Part shown: piece after piece, positions 26,511 through 34,593 of the stretch
How positions within the stretch are numbered: position 1 is the stretch's first letter
Layout: each line of letters starts with the position of its first letter
From: Rhizobium sp. Q54
GTDB lineage: Bacteria > Pseudomonadota > Alphaproteobacteria > Micropepsales > Micropepsaceae
Reading direction: 5' to 3'
DNA length: 64,000 nucleotides
Assembly: GCA_945882615.1 (NCBI GenBank)
Contig: CAMCWK010000009.1
Coordinates: 22,524 to 86,523 of the forward strand
Made by a program: the position numbers and the translations under genes
Notes under the pieces: model-generated
Databases searched by the model: none
The model's input: the letters and a program-made list of their open reading frames with translations, nothing else
What the model was told of the DNA's origin: nothing

Positions 26511-27179
26511 ATGGTCGCGCTCGACAACAATGCAATTTTCGGTTCCGTGCCGCGGCTGCGCCTGAGCCTGGCGCCGCTGGTGTCGGCCATCGCCTTGGTA
26601 ACCATCGCGCTGGTGCTGGGCGCCATTCTGGCCCGCGGCTTTTCCGAGAATGGCTTTCGCCTGGGCAGCCAGCTGGCATGGCGCTTCACTTTCTTTGTGT
26701 TCTTCGCGGCCATGATGGCGGAGCCGCTGGGCCGCTTGGCCGCCCGCTTTACCGGGTTCACCTGGCCGGAAAGCCTGGGACGCAAGCTGATCTGGGGCTT
26801 TTGCGCCAGTTACGGCGTCTATCTGCTTTCGGTCTTCCTGCCCCATGTCATCCGCCTGTCGGGCGGCGCCACCCTGATGGTGCTGTTCGGCGCCACGGTG
26901 GCGCTGGTGATGGCGCTGACCGCTGCACCCTTGAAGCGGCTGGGCGGCAAGGTACTGATCGGCGAACGCACCCGTCGCACCATGCTGGGGACCGCCTTTA
27001 TCTATTTCTGGTCCTGCTACTCGGTGATGGCGCTGGCGCGCATCTCCGGTCCCCATCGTCCCGACGCCTTTTACGAAATCAGCCTGTCGCTGATGATGAT
27101 CGCCTTGCTGGTTCGCTATGCCGATCACTGGTTGCGTCTGCACAGGCCTGGGCAGAATTCGCAAGCCGAGGCCGTCTGA
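26511..27179 (+). CDS. Multi-spanning membrane protein, ferric-reductase-like layout
   Basis: About 222 residues with six or so hydrophobic segments, for example LAPLVSAIALVTIALVLGAI and ATLMVLFGATVALVMALTAA. The arrangement loosely resembles ferric-reductase-like transmembrane domains, but the conserved paired histidines are not clearly placed, so no function is claimed. ATG at 26511 is chosen; a GTG at 26478 in frame would add 11 residues. It follows the methyltransferase gene by 56 bases. Confidence 0.65.
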   Translation: MVALDNNAIFGSVPRLRLSLAPLVSAIALVTIALVLGAILARGFSENGFRLGSQLAWRFTFFVFFAAMMAEPLGRLAARFTGFTWPESLGRKLIWGFCASYGVYLLSVFLPHVIRLSGGATLMVLFGATVALVMALTAAPLKRLGGKVLIGERTRRTMLGTAFIYFWSCYSVMALARISGPHRPDAFYEISLSLMMIALLVRYADHWLRLHRPGQNSQAEAV

Positions 27180-27312
27180 CATTTTAAACGTGACGCTTGT
27201 CTGACGATTTTGCGGCATTTTTTCGCGCATTTCTGTACCAAACCGGTCCGAGTATGCGGCTGGTTCCTACCTGCCCGATGTGAGATAATCGTGCATTCAA
27301 CGAGGATCTCCT

Positions 27313-27669
27313 GTGCGCAGTGTCATCGCCTTTGCGATACTGATCGGCAGCGTTTCGGCAGGCGTCGCGCAGGACATGTGCGTCGAGCCGGCCGCGCCGG
27401 CAAAGCTGGACGGCGCGCCGAGCGCCGATCGGATGCGCGCCGCATTGGCGGATGCGCGTCACTTCATCGCCCAGTCGAGCCTCTATCAGGACTGCCTGCT
27501 CAAGGAAGTGGAGGCCGCCAAGCTTCAGGCCGCATCCAGCGGTCAGCCCTTCGAGCCGATGATCGAGACCAGTGCCCGGCTCAAGATCGCCAGCAGCCGC
27601 AAGGCGCAAGAACGGGTCGGGGATGCGGTGAACGGCGCCATTACCGCCGCCAGGTCGCCTCCGAACTAG
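27313..27669 (+). CDS. Small exported protein of unknown function, GTG start
   Basis: 118 residues with a signal peptide (cleavage after GVAQ, about residue 20) and a helical mature part containing two cysteines (one near the mature N-terminus, one in QDCLLKE) that could form a disulfide. No family is recognised. The GTG at 27313 has GAGGA at 27302-27306 upstream, which decides the start. The preceding 133-base gap contains GATAAT close upstream, a possible -10. Confidence 0.7.
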   Translation: MRSVIAFAILIGSVSAGVAQDMCVEPAAPAKLDGAPSADRMRAALADARHFIAQSSLYQDCLLKEVEAAKLQAASSGQPFEPMIETSARLKIASSRKAQERVGDAVNGAITAARSPPN

Positions 27670-27674
27670 GTTTT

Positions 27675-27757
27675 CCCCTCCCGGCCTTTCGCTGGCCTAA
27701 AGGCCAGCTTTGGCCACCCTCCCCAATGCAAGCGCGCTTCGCGCGCGCCGGGGGAGG
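27675..27757. repeat. Intergenic double-hairpin repeat, copy 1
   Basis: The element is bounded by CCCCTCCCGG and GGGGGAGG. It holds a perfect stem GCTGGCCT-AA-AGGCCAGC (27691-27708), a CACCCTCCCC box and a second GCGCGC...GCGCGC stem (27732-27746). The same order, with different stem sequences, occurs inverted at 46728-46820. It probably belongs to a dispersed intergenic repeat family whose stems vary while the C/G-rich boxes are conserved. Confidence 0.55.
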
Positions 27758-27843
27758 ATTCTGATTCCTTTTGCCGCGCCGGACCCCGATTATTTGCCGG
27801 TGGGGCGGTGCGGGGTTTCGCACGAATCACCTATGATTCCGCC

Positions 27844-28428
27844 ATGGCTGAGACGGCGATTCGCATTCCCACGCAGCGGCGTCAGGCGTCCAAGGCGGCG
27901 TCGCGCGCCGCGATCCTGGAAGCGGCCCGCCGCGTGGCGACCCGCGATGGCGCCCGCGATCTTTCCCTGCGCGGGGTTGCGGCGGAAGCCGGTTTCGCCC
28001 CGGCTGCGCTCTATGGCTATTTCCGCAACAAGGACGAATTGCTGCTGGCCCTGGCGGCGGATGATCTCACCGCGCTGGCGCGCGCCATGCGCGATGCGCC
28101 CGCATCGGGCGGCCTTGCCGGCGCCGGCACGGTGGCGCTGGATCTGCTGCGCAGCGCCGAAACCATGGCGGCGGCTTCGGCCGCGCTTCCCGGTGCGCAG
28201 GGCGGAGATGCCGAACGTCTTTTCAACGGCAGGTTGATCGCGGCGCTCAAGGCGCTCTCCGATGCCAGCGGCTTGTCCACCAAGGGCCGCGAGGGACAGC
28301 GCGATGTGCTGTTGCTGGCCGCCGCGCTGTCGGGACTGGCGCTGTTTTCGCGTTCCGGGCGTCTCGACGCTCTGGGTTTCACGCCCGAAGAGATGATCGC
28401 CCGTCTTGACGGACGCTTCCGCGCCTAA
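27844..28428 (+). CDS. TetR-family transcriptional regulator
   Basis: 194 residues. The N-terminal helix-turn-helix runs through LSLRGVAAEAGFAPAALYGYFRNKDELL (residues about 39-66), the standard TetR DNA-binding domain. The C-terminal ligand domain is alanine-rich with no recognisable ligand class. The ATG at 27844 is chosen over an in-frame upstream start. It is followed by a convergent SDR gene, with a 68-base gap, and could regulate the SDR/MFS locus, but no operator links them. Confidence 0.85.
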   Translation: MAETAIRIPTQRRQASKAASRAAILEAARRVATRDGARDLSLRGVAAEAGFAPAALYGYFRNKDELLLALAADDLTALARAMRDAPASGGLAGAGTVALDLLRSAETMAAASAALPGAQGGDAERLFNGRLIAALKALSDASGLSTKGREGQRDVLLLAAALSGLALFSRSGRLDALGFTPEEMIARLDGRFRA

Positions 28429-28496
28429 GCGCCTCTGTAATACTGCATCACCGTCCAGGCGCCGATCATCATGAAACATCGCGGCAGGTCGCGCGT

Positions 28497-29225
28497 CTAG
28501 ATCGTTATTCCGCCATCGACGATGAAGTTCTGACCCGTGGCGAAGACGGAGTCGTCGCTGGCCAGCCACAGCACGATGCTGGCGATCTCCTCGGCGGTGC
28601 CCAGGCGGCCCATCGGCTGGCGGGCGGTGAAGGCCTTGCGCGCAGCGTCATAGTCACCGGTGTCCTTCAGCCGCTGCTGCAACGAGGGCGAATCCACCGT
28701 GCCGGGACAGACTGTGTTGCAGCGGATGCCCCTGGTGACGAAATCGATCGCCACCGATTTGGTCAGGCCGATCACCGCGGCCTTGCTGGCGCCATAGACG
28801 CAGCGGTTGGGCACGCCCTTGATCGAACCGGCCACCGAGGCGACGTTGATGATCGAGCCGCCGCCGCCTTCGATCATGGCGGGCAAAAAAGCGCGGATCA
28901 TCCGCGCCATGGCAAAGACATTAATGTCGAACGACTTCTCCCACTGGGCATCGTCATTATCCAGGATGGTGCCGTTCTCCACGAACCCGGCACAGTTGAA
29001 CAGGATGTCCAGGCGGCCCACATCCGCGGCCAATGCCTTGATGGCGGCGGCATCGGTGACATCGAGCGGACGCTTGTCACCCGCAAGGCCATCCAGGCCT
29101 TTCACATCGCGGTCGGTGACGATCAGCCTGGCGCCCTCGGCGGCAAACAGTTCGGCCGTGGCGCGGCCGATTCCGGCCGCTGCGCCGGTGATCAGCGCGG
29201 TTTTTCCATCAAGTTTCCTGGGCAT
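28497..29225 (-). CDS. SDR-family oxidoreductase (3-hydroxybutyrate/fucose dehydrogenase-like)
   Basis: 242 residues of a classical SDR. The cofactor motif is TGAAAGIG (13-20), NCAG is at 77-80 and the catalytic triad is S130, Y144 and K148 (YGASK). Aspartates after the second strand (VTDRD) favour NAD over NADP. It resembles the DHRS6/sugar dehydrogenase group. Start ATG at 29225 follows AGGAAG. It diverges from an MFS transporter gene, so uptake and oxidation of the same sugar or hydroxy acid is plausible. Confidence 0.85.
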   Translation of the reverse strand: MPRKLDGKTALITGAAAGIGRATAELFAAEGARLIVTDRDVKGLDGLAGDKRPLDVTDAAAIKALAADVGRLDILFNCAGFVENGTILDNDDAQWEKSFDINVFAMARMIRAFLPAMIEGGGGSIINVASVAGSIKGVPNRCVYGASKAAVIGLTKSVAIDFVTRGIRCNTVCPGTVDSPSLQQRLKDTGDYDAARKAFTARQPMGRLGTAEEIASIVLWLASDDSVFATGQNFIVDGGITI

Positions 29226-29284
29226 TTTCTTCCTGTGACAAATTTTCAAAAGCGGCGGTCATCATGCGGGATCGGTGGGGCCGT

Positions 29285-29326
29285 TTCCAGTGTACTCATC
29301 TGCGCGTTTTGCGGCGCACACTGGAA
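29285..29326. promoter_or_regulatory. Perfect 9-bp inverted repeat between divergent SDR and MFS genes
   Basis: TTCCAGTGT (29285-29293) and ACACTGGAA (29318-29326) are exact complements separated by 24 bases. Half-site centres are 33 bases apart, about three helical turns. The gap between the two divergent genes is about 200 bases and otherwise shows no gene. This is a credible operator for both genes, or less likely a hairpin. The binding protein is unknown. Confidence 0.5.
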
Positions 29327-29426
29327 TTCCTTGGCCGCTTTGACGAAAGCCGCGAACTAGGCTTTGCTGCCCTGCAATGGGCTGCGGGCCTGACAGCCGC
29401 GAAAACATTGTGGGGGTTTGCCGGAA

Positions 29427-30710
29427 ATGATGACGAACAAGGTCCGTTACCTGCTGATCATGCTGATCTTCCTGGTCAGCGCGGTGGTCTATATTGACCG
29501 CAGCAACATCTCCATCGCCGGTCCCTATCTTGCCCAGGACTATGGCATCGACAAGATCCAGCTGGGCTGGGTCTTCTCCGCCTTCCTGCTCGGCTATGCC
29601 GCCTTCCAGATTCCCGCCGGCTGGGTGGTCGGCAAGCTGGGTCCGCGCCGCACGCTGACCTATGGCCTGATCTGGTGGAGCGTGCTGTCCGTCATCACCG
29701 CGCTGGTACCGCCCACCATGGGCGGGGCGCTGTGGGTGCTGATCGCCGTGCGCTTCATTCTGGGCCTGGGCGAAGCGGTCGCGTATCCATCAACCAACCA
29801 GTTCATCGCGGCCTGGTTTCCTTCACACGAACGCGGCAAGGCCAATGGCTGGGTGTTCGGCGGCGTCGGCTTCGGTTCGGGCACAGCGCCGCCGCTAGTC
29901 GCGGCGATCATAGCCTTTTCCGGTTGGCATGAAGTCTTCTATTTCTCCGCCGCCATCGGCCTGATCGTGGCCGCGATCTGGTGGTATGTGGCCCGCGACA
30001 CGCCGGCCGAGCATCCCAGCGTCACCGCCGAGGAAAAAGCGCATATCGCCGCCGGCCAGCCGGTCAAGATCGAAGGTCCGATCGGCAAGGTGCCGTGGCT
30101 GCGCATCTTCACCAGCATCGATGTGATGGGAACGGCAATCGCCTATCTGGCCTTCTGCTATGTCGCCTTCATCTTCCACACATGGTTCTTCATTTACTTG
30201 CGCGACGGCCGCGGCCTGGACCTCAAGAGCAGCGCGCTGCTGGGCACGCTGCCCTTCATCGCCATGACGCTGTGCTGCCTGCTCGGCGGCGTGATCAGCG
30301 ACTGGCTGGTCAAGCATTACGGCCAGTATGTCGGCCGCAGCCTGTTTGGCGCAGCCACGCTGTTCGCGGCGGGCGTGTTCCTGGTCATCGGCAGCCAGGC
30401 GCAGGACACCACTGTCGCGGTGCTGGTGCTGGCGGGCGGCGCGGGCGTGCTCTATCTCGGCCAGGCGACCTATTGGGCGGTGGCCGCCGATTATGGCGGG
30501 CCGTTCACCGGGGTGGTGTCGGGCATGATCAATATGGGCGGACAGATCGCTGGTGCGACGACGGCTTCGCTGACGCCGTGGCTTGCCACCTATTATGGTT
30601 GGGAAACCGCCTTCTATGTCGCGGCCGGCATGTGCTTCGTCTGCATGTTCGCCTGGTTCTTCGTGAACCCCAACCGTCGCTTGCAGGTCGCTGAACAGGT
30701 CACCGCGTGA
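29427..30710 (+). CDS. MFS transporter, anion:cation symporter (hexuronate/glucarate) type
   Basis: About 427 residues with twelve predicted helices. The first-loop region GKLGPRRTL corresponds to the MFS motif and the N-terminal YIDRSNISIAGPYLAQD is characteristic of the ACS family that imports glucarate, galactonate or hexuronates with protons. ATG at 29427 or 29430 could be used. The stop overlaps the GTG of the next gene. Divergence from an SDR gene with a shared dyad suggests a small catabolic locus for a sugar acid or similar compound. Confidence 0.87.
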   Translation: MMTNKVRYLLIMLIFLVSAVVYIDRSNISIAGPYLAQDYGIDKIQLGWVFSAFLLGYAAFQIPAGWVVGKLGPRRTLTYGLIWWSVLSVITALVPPTMGGALWVLIAVRFILGLGEAVAYPSTNQFIAAWFPSHERGKANGWVFGGVGFGSGTAPPLVAAIIAFSGWHEVFYFSAAIGLIVAAIWWYVARDTPAEHPSVTAEEKAHIAAGQPVKIEGPIGKVPWLRIFTSIDVMGTAIAYLAFCYVAFIFHTWFFIYLRDGRGLDLKSSALLGTLPFIAMTLCCLLGGVISDWLVKHYGQYVGRSLFGAATLFAAGVFLVIGSQAQDTTVAVLVLAGGAGVLYLGQATYWAVAADYGGPFTGVVSGMINMGGQIAGATTASLTPWLATYYGWETAFYVAAGMCFVCMFAWFFVNPNRRLQVAEQVTA

Positions 30711-31309
30711 AATCAGCCGCTTTCTGCTGTGGGCTGCTGCTGCTGACAAGCAGTGGCGCCCGCGCGCAGGAGGCCGCGCCTGGTCCAACGCCGTCCGACG
30801 AGTTCATCCGCCTGTTCTCATCCTATTGCCTGGACAGGTTTCCCGACGATGCGGCGGTGGCGACCGCGACCACCGACAACAAGCTGACAAAGCTGTCGTC
30901 CGAGGAAGCCAGCCTGTTCGTGCGCAGCAAGGCGGGCGGCGAGGGCTGGCTGATCCAGGGCGTGGGTGGCCGCTATGTGCTGACCGCCGAGCGGCCGCCT
31001 TACCACGCCTGCACCATCCGCCATGCCGTGCTGACGCCGTTCTCGACGGAGGCCCTGAATGCGATGGCGGACAAGTTCGTCGCCGCCAAGGGCAACAGGC
31101 TGGTGGACGGCGCCTCGACCGAGCGGCCGATGGGCGATGGCATCGCCAGCGCCATGTCCTATCGCAACGAGGTGAACGCCAAAGGTGTGCCCACCGGTGA
31201 AATCTTCATGTTCGCAGTGGTCGGCTATCCCGGCAGCGCCGGCGAAGGCCAGCCCAAGCAGTTCTGGGAAGTCCGCTTCTCGCGCGTGATCCTGCGCAAC
31301 GCCGCCTGA
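30707..31309 (+). CDS. Exported protein of unknown function, coupled to the MFS transporter
   Basis: 200 residues with a signal peptide (cleavage after SSGARAQ, about residue 21). The mature part contains two cysteines (SSYCLDRFP and HACTIRH) and a C-terminal WEVRFSRVIL strand. I do not assign a family. The start is a GTG in the GTGA overlap with the MFS stop, so synthesis is probably coupled, yet the protein looks unrelated to transport. It is convergent with the HbpS-like gene. Confidence 0.72.
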   Translation: MKSAAFCCGLLLLTSSGARAQEAAPGPTPSDEFIRLFSSYCLDRFPDDAAVATATTDNKLTKLSSEEASLFVRSKAGGEGWLIQGVGGRYVLTAERPPYHACTIRHAVLTPFSTEALNAMADKFVAAKGNRLVDGASTERPMGDGIASAMSYRNEVNAKGVPTGEIFMFAVVGYPGSAGEGQPKQFWEVRFSRVILRNAA

Positions 31310-31313
31310 TGCA

Positions 31314-31745
31314 TTATTGGGGCGTAAGCCCGGCCGCCGAAATGCCGGCCAGAGCGGCGATCTCGTCATTGTCGGATGTGTCGCCGGTCACGCCCACCGC
31401 ACCGATCGGATAGCCGTCGGCGCCCTTGACGATCACCCCGCCTGCCACCGGCAGCAAGCCGCCCGGTGCGAGATGCGCCAGTGCGCCGACGAATGCGGGA
31501 CGCTCCGCCGCCATCTCGCCCAGCTTGCGCGACGACACGCCGATGGACAGGGCGCCGGCCGCCTTGGCGCGGGCAATATCCAGCCGCAGGGAGCTGGTGC
31601 CGTCCTGGCGCTGGAAGGCGATGACGTGTCCGCCCGCATCGGTCACCACGCAGGACAGGGGCTTCATGCCCGCATCCTTGCCCTTGGCGAAGGTCGCCGT
31701 GATGATGGTGTTGGCCTTTTCCAGGCTGATGCGCGTGTCGGACAT
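31314..31745 (-). CDS. GlcG/HbpS-family (DUF336) protein
   Basis: 143 residues of the heme-binding/GlcG family. Signatures are CVVTDAGGHVIAFQRQDG and the glycine-rich LLPVAGGVIVKGADGYPIGAVGVTG end with DNDEIAALAGI. No signal peptide, so cytosolic. GlcG relatives accompany glycolate and diol metabolism, HbpS binds heme. The true role here is unknown. A second, exported family member lies at 55605. It is divergent from the NDH-2 gene. Confidence 0.88.
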   Translation of the reverse strand: MSDTRISLEKANTIITATFAKGKDAGMKPLSCVVTDAGGHVIAFQRQDGTSSLRLDIARAKAAGALSIGVSSRKLGEMAAERPAFVGALAHLAPGGLLPVAGGVIVKGADGYPIGAVGVTGDTSDNDEIAALAGISAAGLTPQ

Positions 31746-31854
31746 GGCGGATAGCTCGCTTGTGAGTTTCGTGCCGGACAAACTGACGCAAAAACCTCTG
31801 TCTGGAAAGCCGTGCGGGTGCAGCGCACGGCGATAATATGCTATTCGTGATCCC

Positions 31855-33186
31855 ATGAGCGAAACGACTTCCAAACCGCGCAAAACCCAAATCGTTGTCG
31901 TGGGCGGCGGGGCCGGCGGGCTGGAGCTGGCGACGAAGCTGGGCGGTCGGCTGGGGCGCGAGAAGTTCGACATCATCCTGGTCGAAAAAAACCGCACCCA
32001 TATCTGGAAGCCCTTGCTGCACGAAGTGGCGGCCGGTTCGCTGGACGCCAATCTGGACGAGGTCGGCTATCGCAGTCATGGCCATGCCTGGGGCTACCGC
32101 TTTTTCTATGGCGCGATGGAGGGCATCGACCGCGACACGCGCCATCTGCTGATCGCGCCGATCAAGGGTGAGGATGGCCGCGAGATCATGGGCAGCCATC
32201 GCATCCGCTACGACTATCTGGTGCTGGCGGTGGGATCGGTCAGCAACGATTTCGGCACCAAAGGCGTGGCCGAGCATTGCATCTTCCTGGACAGCCGGCT
32301 GCAGGCCGACCGCTTCCGCTCCAAGCTGTTGGATCATTGCCTCCGGGTGTCGCGCACCCTGCAGGCAGATCCCTCCGCCGATGTCCATGTGCGGGTGGAT
32401 ATTGTCGGCGGCGGCGCCACCGGCGTCGAGCTGGCGGCTGAGCTGTACAACTCGGCCTCCGAACTACGCCATTACGGGCTGGAAGTGTTCGATGAGAGCC
32501 GGCTCAAGGTCACGCTGATCGAGGCGGGGCCGCGCATCCTGCCGGCATTGCCCGAAACACTGGCCGAGGCCGCGCACAAGGAGCTGGAAGCGTTGGGGGT
32601 GCGGGTTCTGACCAACACGGCGGTGGTGGAAGCCACCGGCGAAGGCATGCTCACCAAGGGCGGCGAGTTCATCGCCGCCGACCTGCGGGTATGGGCGGCG
32701 GGCGTCAAGGGGCCCGACATTCTGAAAGAGGTTGCCGGGCTGGAAACCACCCGCGCCAACCAGCTGGTAGTGAAACCAACGCTGCAGACCACGCACGATG
32801 AGCGCATCTTTGCCATTGGCGACTGTGCTTATTTTGTGCCCGAGGGTGCCACCCGTCCGGTGCCGCCGCGCGCCCAGTCAGCGCACCAGATGGCATCAAC
32901 CGCCTTCCACAATATCTGCGCGCTGATAAAAGGCAGGTCCCTGAAGCCCTTCGTCTACAAGGATCATGGCTCGCTGGTGTCGCTGAGCCATTTTTCCACG
33001 GTCGGTTCCTTGATGGGCAATCTGATCGGCGGACGCATGGCGATCGAGGGACGGCTGGCGCGTTTTGTCTATGTCTCGCTCTACCGCATGCATCTGATCG
33101 CCATTCACGGCTGGCTGAAAGGCCTGGCGTTGATCGCGGTGGGCCACGTCAACCACATCATCCGGCCGCGCCTGAAGCTGCATTGA
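31855..33186 (+). CDS. ndh: Type II NADH dehydrogenase (NDH-2)
   Basis: 443 residues of a FAD-dependent oxidoreductase. The FAD motif VVVGGGAGGLELA is at 14-26 and the NADH-binding motif IVGGGATGVELAAEL near 183-197. IFAIGDCAYF binds the flavin. The C-terminus has the membrane-attaching amphipathic segment MHLIAIHGWLKGLALIAVG typical of NDH-2. It passes electrons from NADH to quinone without proton pumping. Upstream, CCGTGCG/CGCACGG (31810-31830) lies next to GATAATATG, a possible operator and -10. Confidence 0.92.
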   Translation: MSETTSKPRKTQIVVVGGGAGGLELATKLGGRLGREKFDIILVEKNRTHIWKPLLHEVAAGSLDANLDEVGYRSHGHAWGYRFFYGAMEGIDRDTRHLLIAPIKGEDGREIMGSHRIRYDYLVLAVGSVSNDFGTKGVAEHCIFLDSRLQADRFRSKLLDHCLRVSRTLQADPSADVHVRVDIVGGGATGVELAAELYNSASELRHYGLEVFDESRLKVTLIEAGPRILPALPETLAEAAHKELEALGVRVLTNTAVVEATGEGMLTKGGEFIAADLRVWAAGVKGPDILKEVAGLETTRANQLVVKPTLQTTHDERIFAIGDCAYFVPEGATRPVPPRAQSAHQMASTAFHNICALIKGRSLKPFVYKDHGSLVSLSHFSTVGSLMGNLIGGRMAIEGRLARFVYVSLYRMHLIAIHGWLKGLALIAVGHVNHIIRPRLKLH

Positions 33187-34593
33187 TTATTTCACGTAAT
33201 CTCGTACCACCTCGGTGATCAGGTCGCGGCCCTCATAGACCGCGCGTACGCGCACCCGTTCGTTCAGCCCATGCAGGCGGCTGCCATCGGGTTCGAAGAA
33301 GATGCCGGTGAATCCATAGGTGGGGATTCCCGCCGGGGTAAGATAGGAGGCGTCGGTGGCCCCGATTTCCAGCATCGGCACCACCGGTACGCCGGGCCAG
33401 TGCCGGGCCGCCGCCGCAATGATCGGCTTCATGACCGCGTCTGTCAGCGGCGGCGCCGCGCCGCCGGCATTGCGGCCCTTGGCTGTCGTGACCTTGATCT
33501 CAGGATCGTCCATCAGTTCCGAAAGCTGCGTGCCAACCTGCTCGGGTGTGCCGCCGGGGAAGATGCGGCAATTGACATTGGCGCCGGCGCGCTGGGGCAG
33601 GGCGTTGTTGGCATGGCCCGCATCCAGAAGCGTCGTGACGCAGGTGGTGCGCAGCATGGCATTGAAGGCGGGGTCGGCAGCGATGATCGCGGCGGCCTGC
33701 ATGTCCGTCCGATTTTTGGCGAAAGCGGTCATGGCCGCGCCCATCGCCCCGCCCAGTTCAGGACCCATCTTGGCGAAAAAGCCCAGGCTGGAATCGGTGG
33801 TCTGGACCGGAAAATCATGCGCCCCGATCTTCAGCAGCCCTGCCGCCAGCCGGTAGATCGCATTGTCCTTTACCGGCCGCATGGAATGGCCGCCTGGATT
33901 GGTCACTTCCAGCCGGTAGTTAACCGGCGTTTTCTCACCCGCATTGATGCCGACATAGATGCGCTTGCCGCTTTCGTCCATGCGGCCCCAGCCGCCTTCA
34001 TTCAGGGCGAATTCGGCGTCGATCAGCGCACGGTGGTCGTTCATCAGGTGGCGGGCACCGTTGAAGGGCGCACCTTCCTCGCCGCAGGTCAGCGCCATCT
34101 TCAAGGTGCGGCGCGGCTTGAAACCTTCCTTCTTGAAGCGGGCCAGCATGTCGACCCAGATGGCGGCCTGGGCTTTGTCGTCGGCAGTGCCGCGGCCGTA
34201 GAAATAACCGTCCTCCTCGATGAAGCGGAAGGGATCGCGGCTCCAGTCCTCGCGCCTGGCTTCCACCACATCCAGATGCGCCAGCACCAGCACTGCCTTG
34301 GCCTTGGGATCACTGCCCGGCAGCACCGCCACCAGGCTGCCTTCCTTCGGGTTGGCCGGGGTCACGATCAGATGCAGGTCGGACGCGGGATAGCCCGCGC
34401 TGCGCAGCCGCGCCGCCATCTTTTCCGCCGCCAAGGTGCAGCTTCCCGACGCCAGGGTGGTGTTGATTTCCACCAGTTCCTTGAAGATGTCGCGATACTG
34501 CGCCTGATCGGGACGCGGACTTTGCGCGACCGCTGGAAGGGCCAGCAGCGCGGCCATTGCCGCGCCGACAATCATGCGCATGGGAACCATCAT
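33187..34593 (-). CDS. Exported M20-family metallopeptidase, second of a tandem pair
   Basis: 468 residues with a signal peptide (..LLALPAVAQ). The dizinc M20 motifs are present: AHLDVV, GRGTADDKA, the catalytic/metal pair in TCGEEGAPF, and a C-terminal histidine in RLHGLNERV. The dimerisation insert lies in the middle (about 240-350). It is probably a periplasmic dipeptidase or carboxypeptidase. The start overlaps the upstream paralogue's stop (ATGA). The two proteins are alike over their full lengths, which indicates tandem duplication. Confidence 0.9.
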   Translation of the reverse strand: MMVPMRMIVGAAMAALLALPAVAQSPRPDQAQYRDIFKELVEINTTLASGSCTLAAEKMAARLRSAGYPASDLHLIVTPANPKEGSLVAVLPGSDPKAKAVLVLAHLDVVEARREDWSRDPFRFIEEDGYFYGRGTADDKAQAAIWVDMLARFKKEGFKPRRTLKMALTCGEEGAPFNGARHLMNDHRALIDAEFALNEGGWGRMDESGKRIYVGINAGEKTPVNYRLEVTNPGGHSMRPVKDNAIYRLAAGLLKIGAHDFPVQTTDSSLGFFAKMGPELGGAMGAAMTAFAKNRTDMQAAAIIAADPAFNAMLRTTCVTTLLDAGHANNALPQRAGANVNCRIFPGGTPEQVGTQLSELMDDPEIKVTTAKGRNAGGAAPPLTDAVMKPIIAAAARHWPGVPVVPMLEIGATDASYLTPAGIPTYGFTGIFFEPDGSRLHGLNERVRVRAVYEGRDLITEVVRDYVK

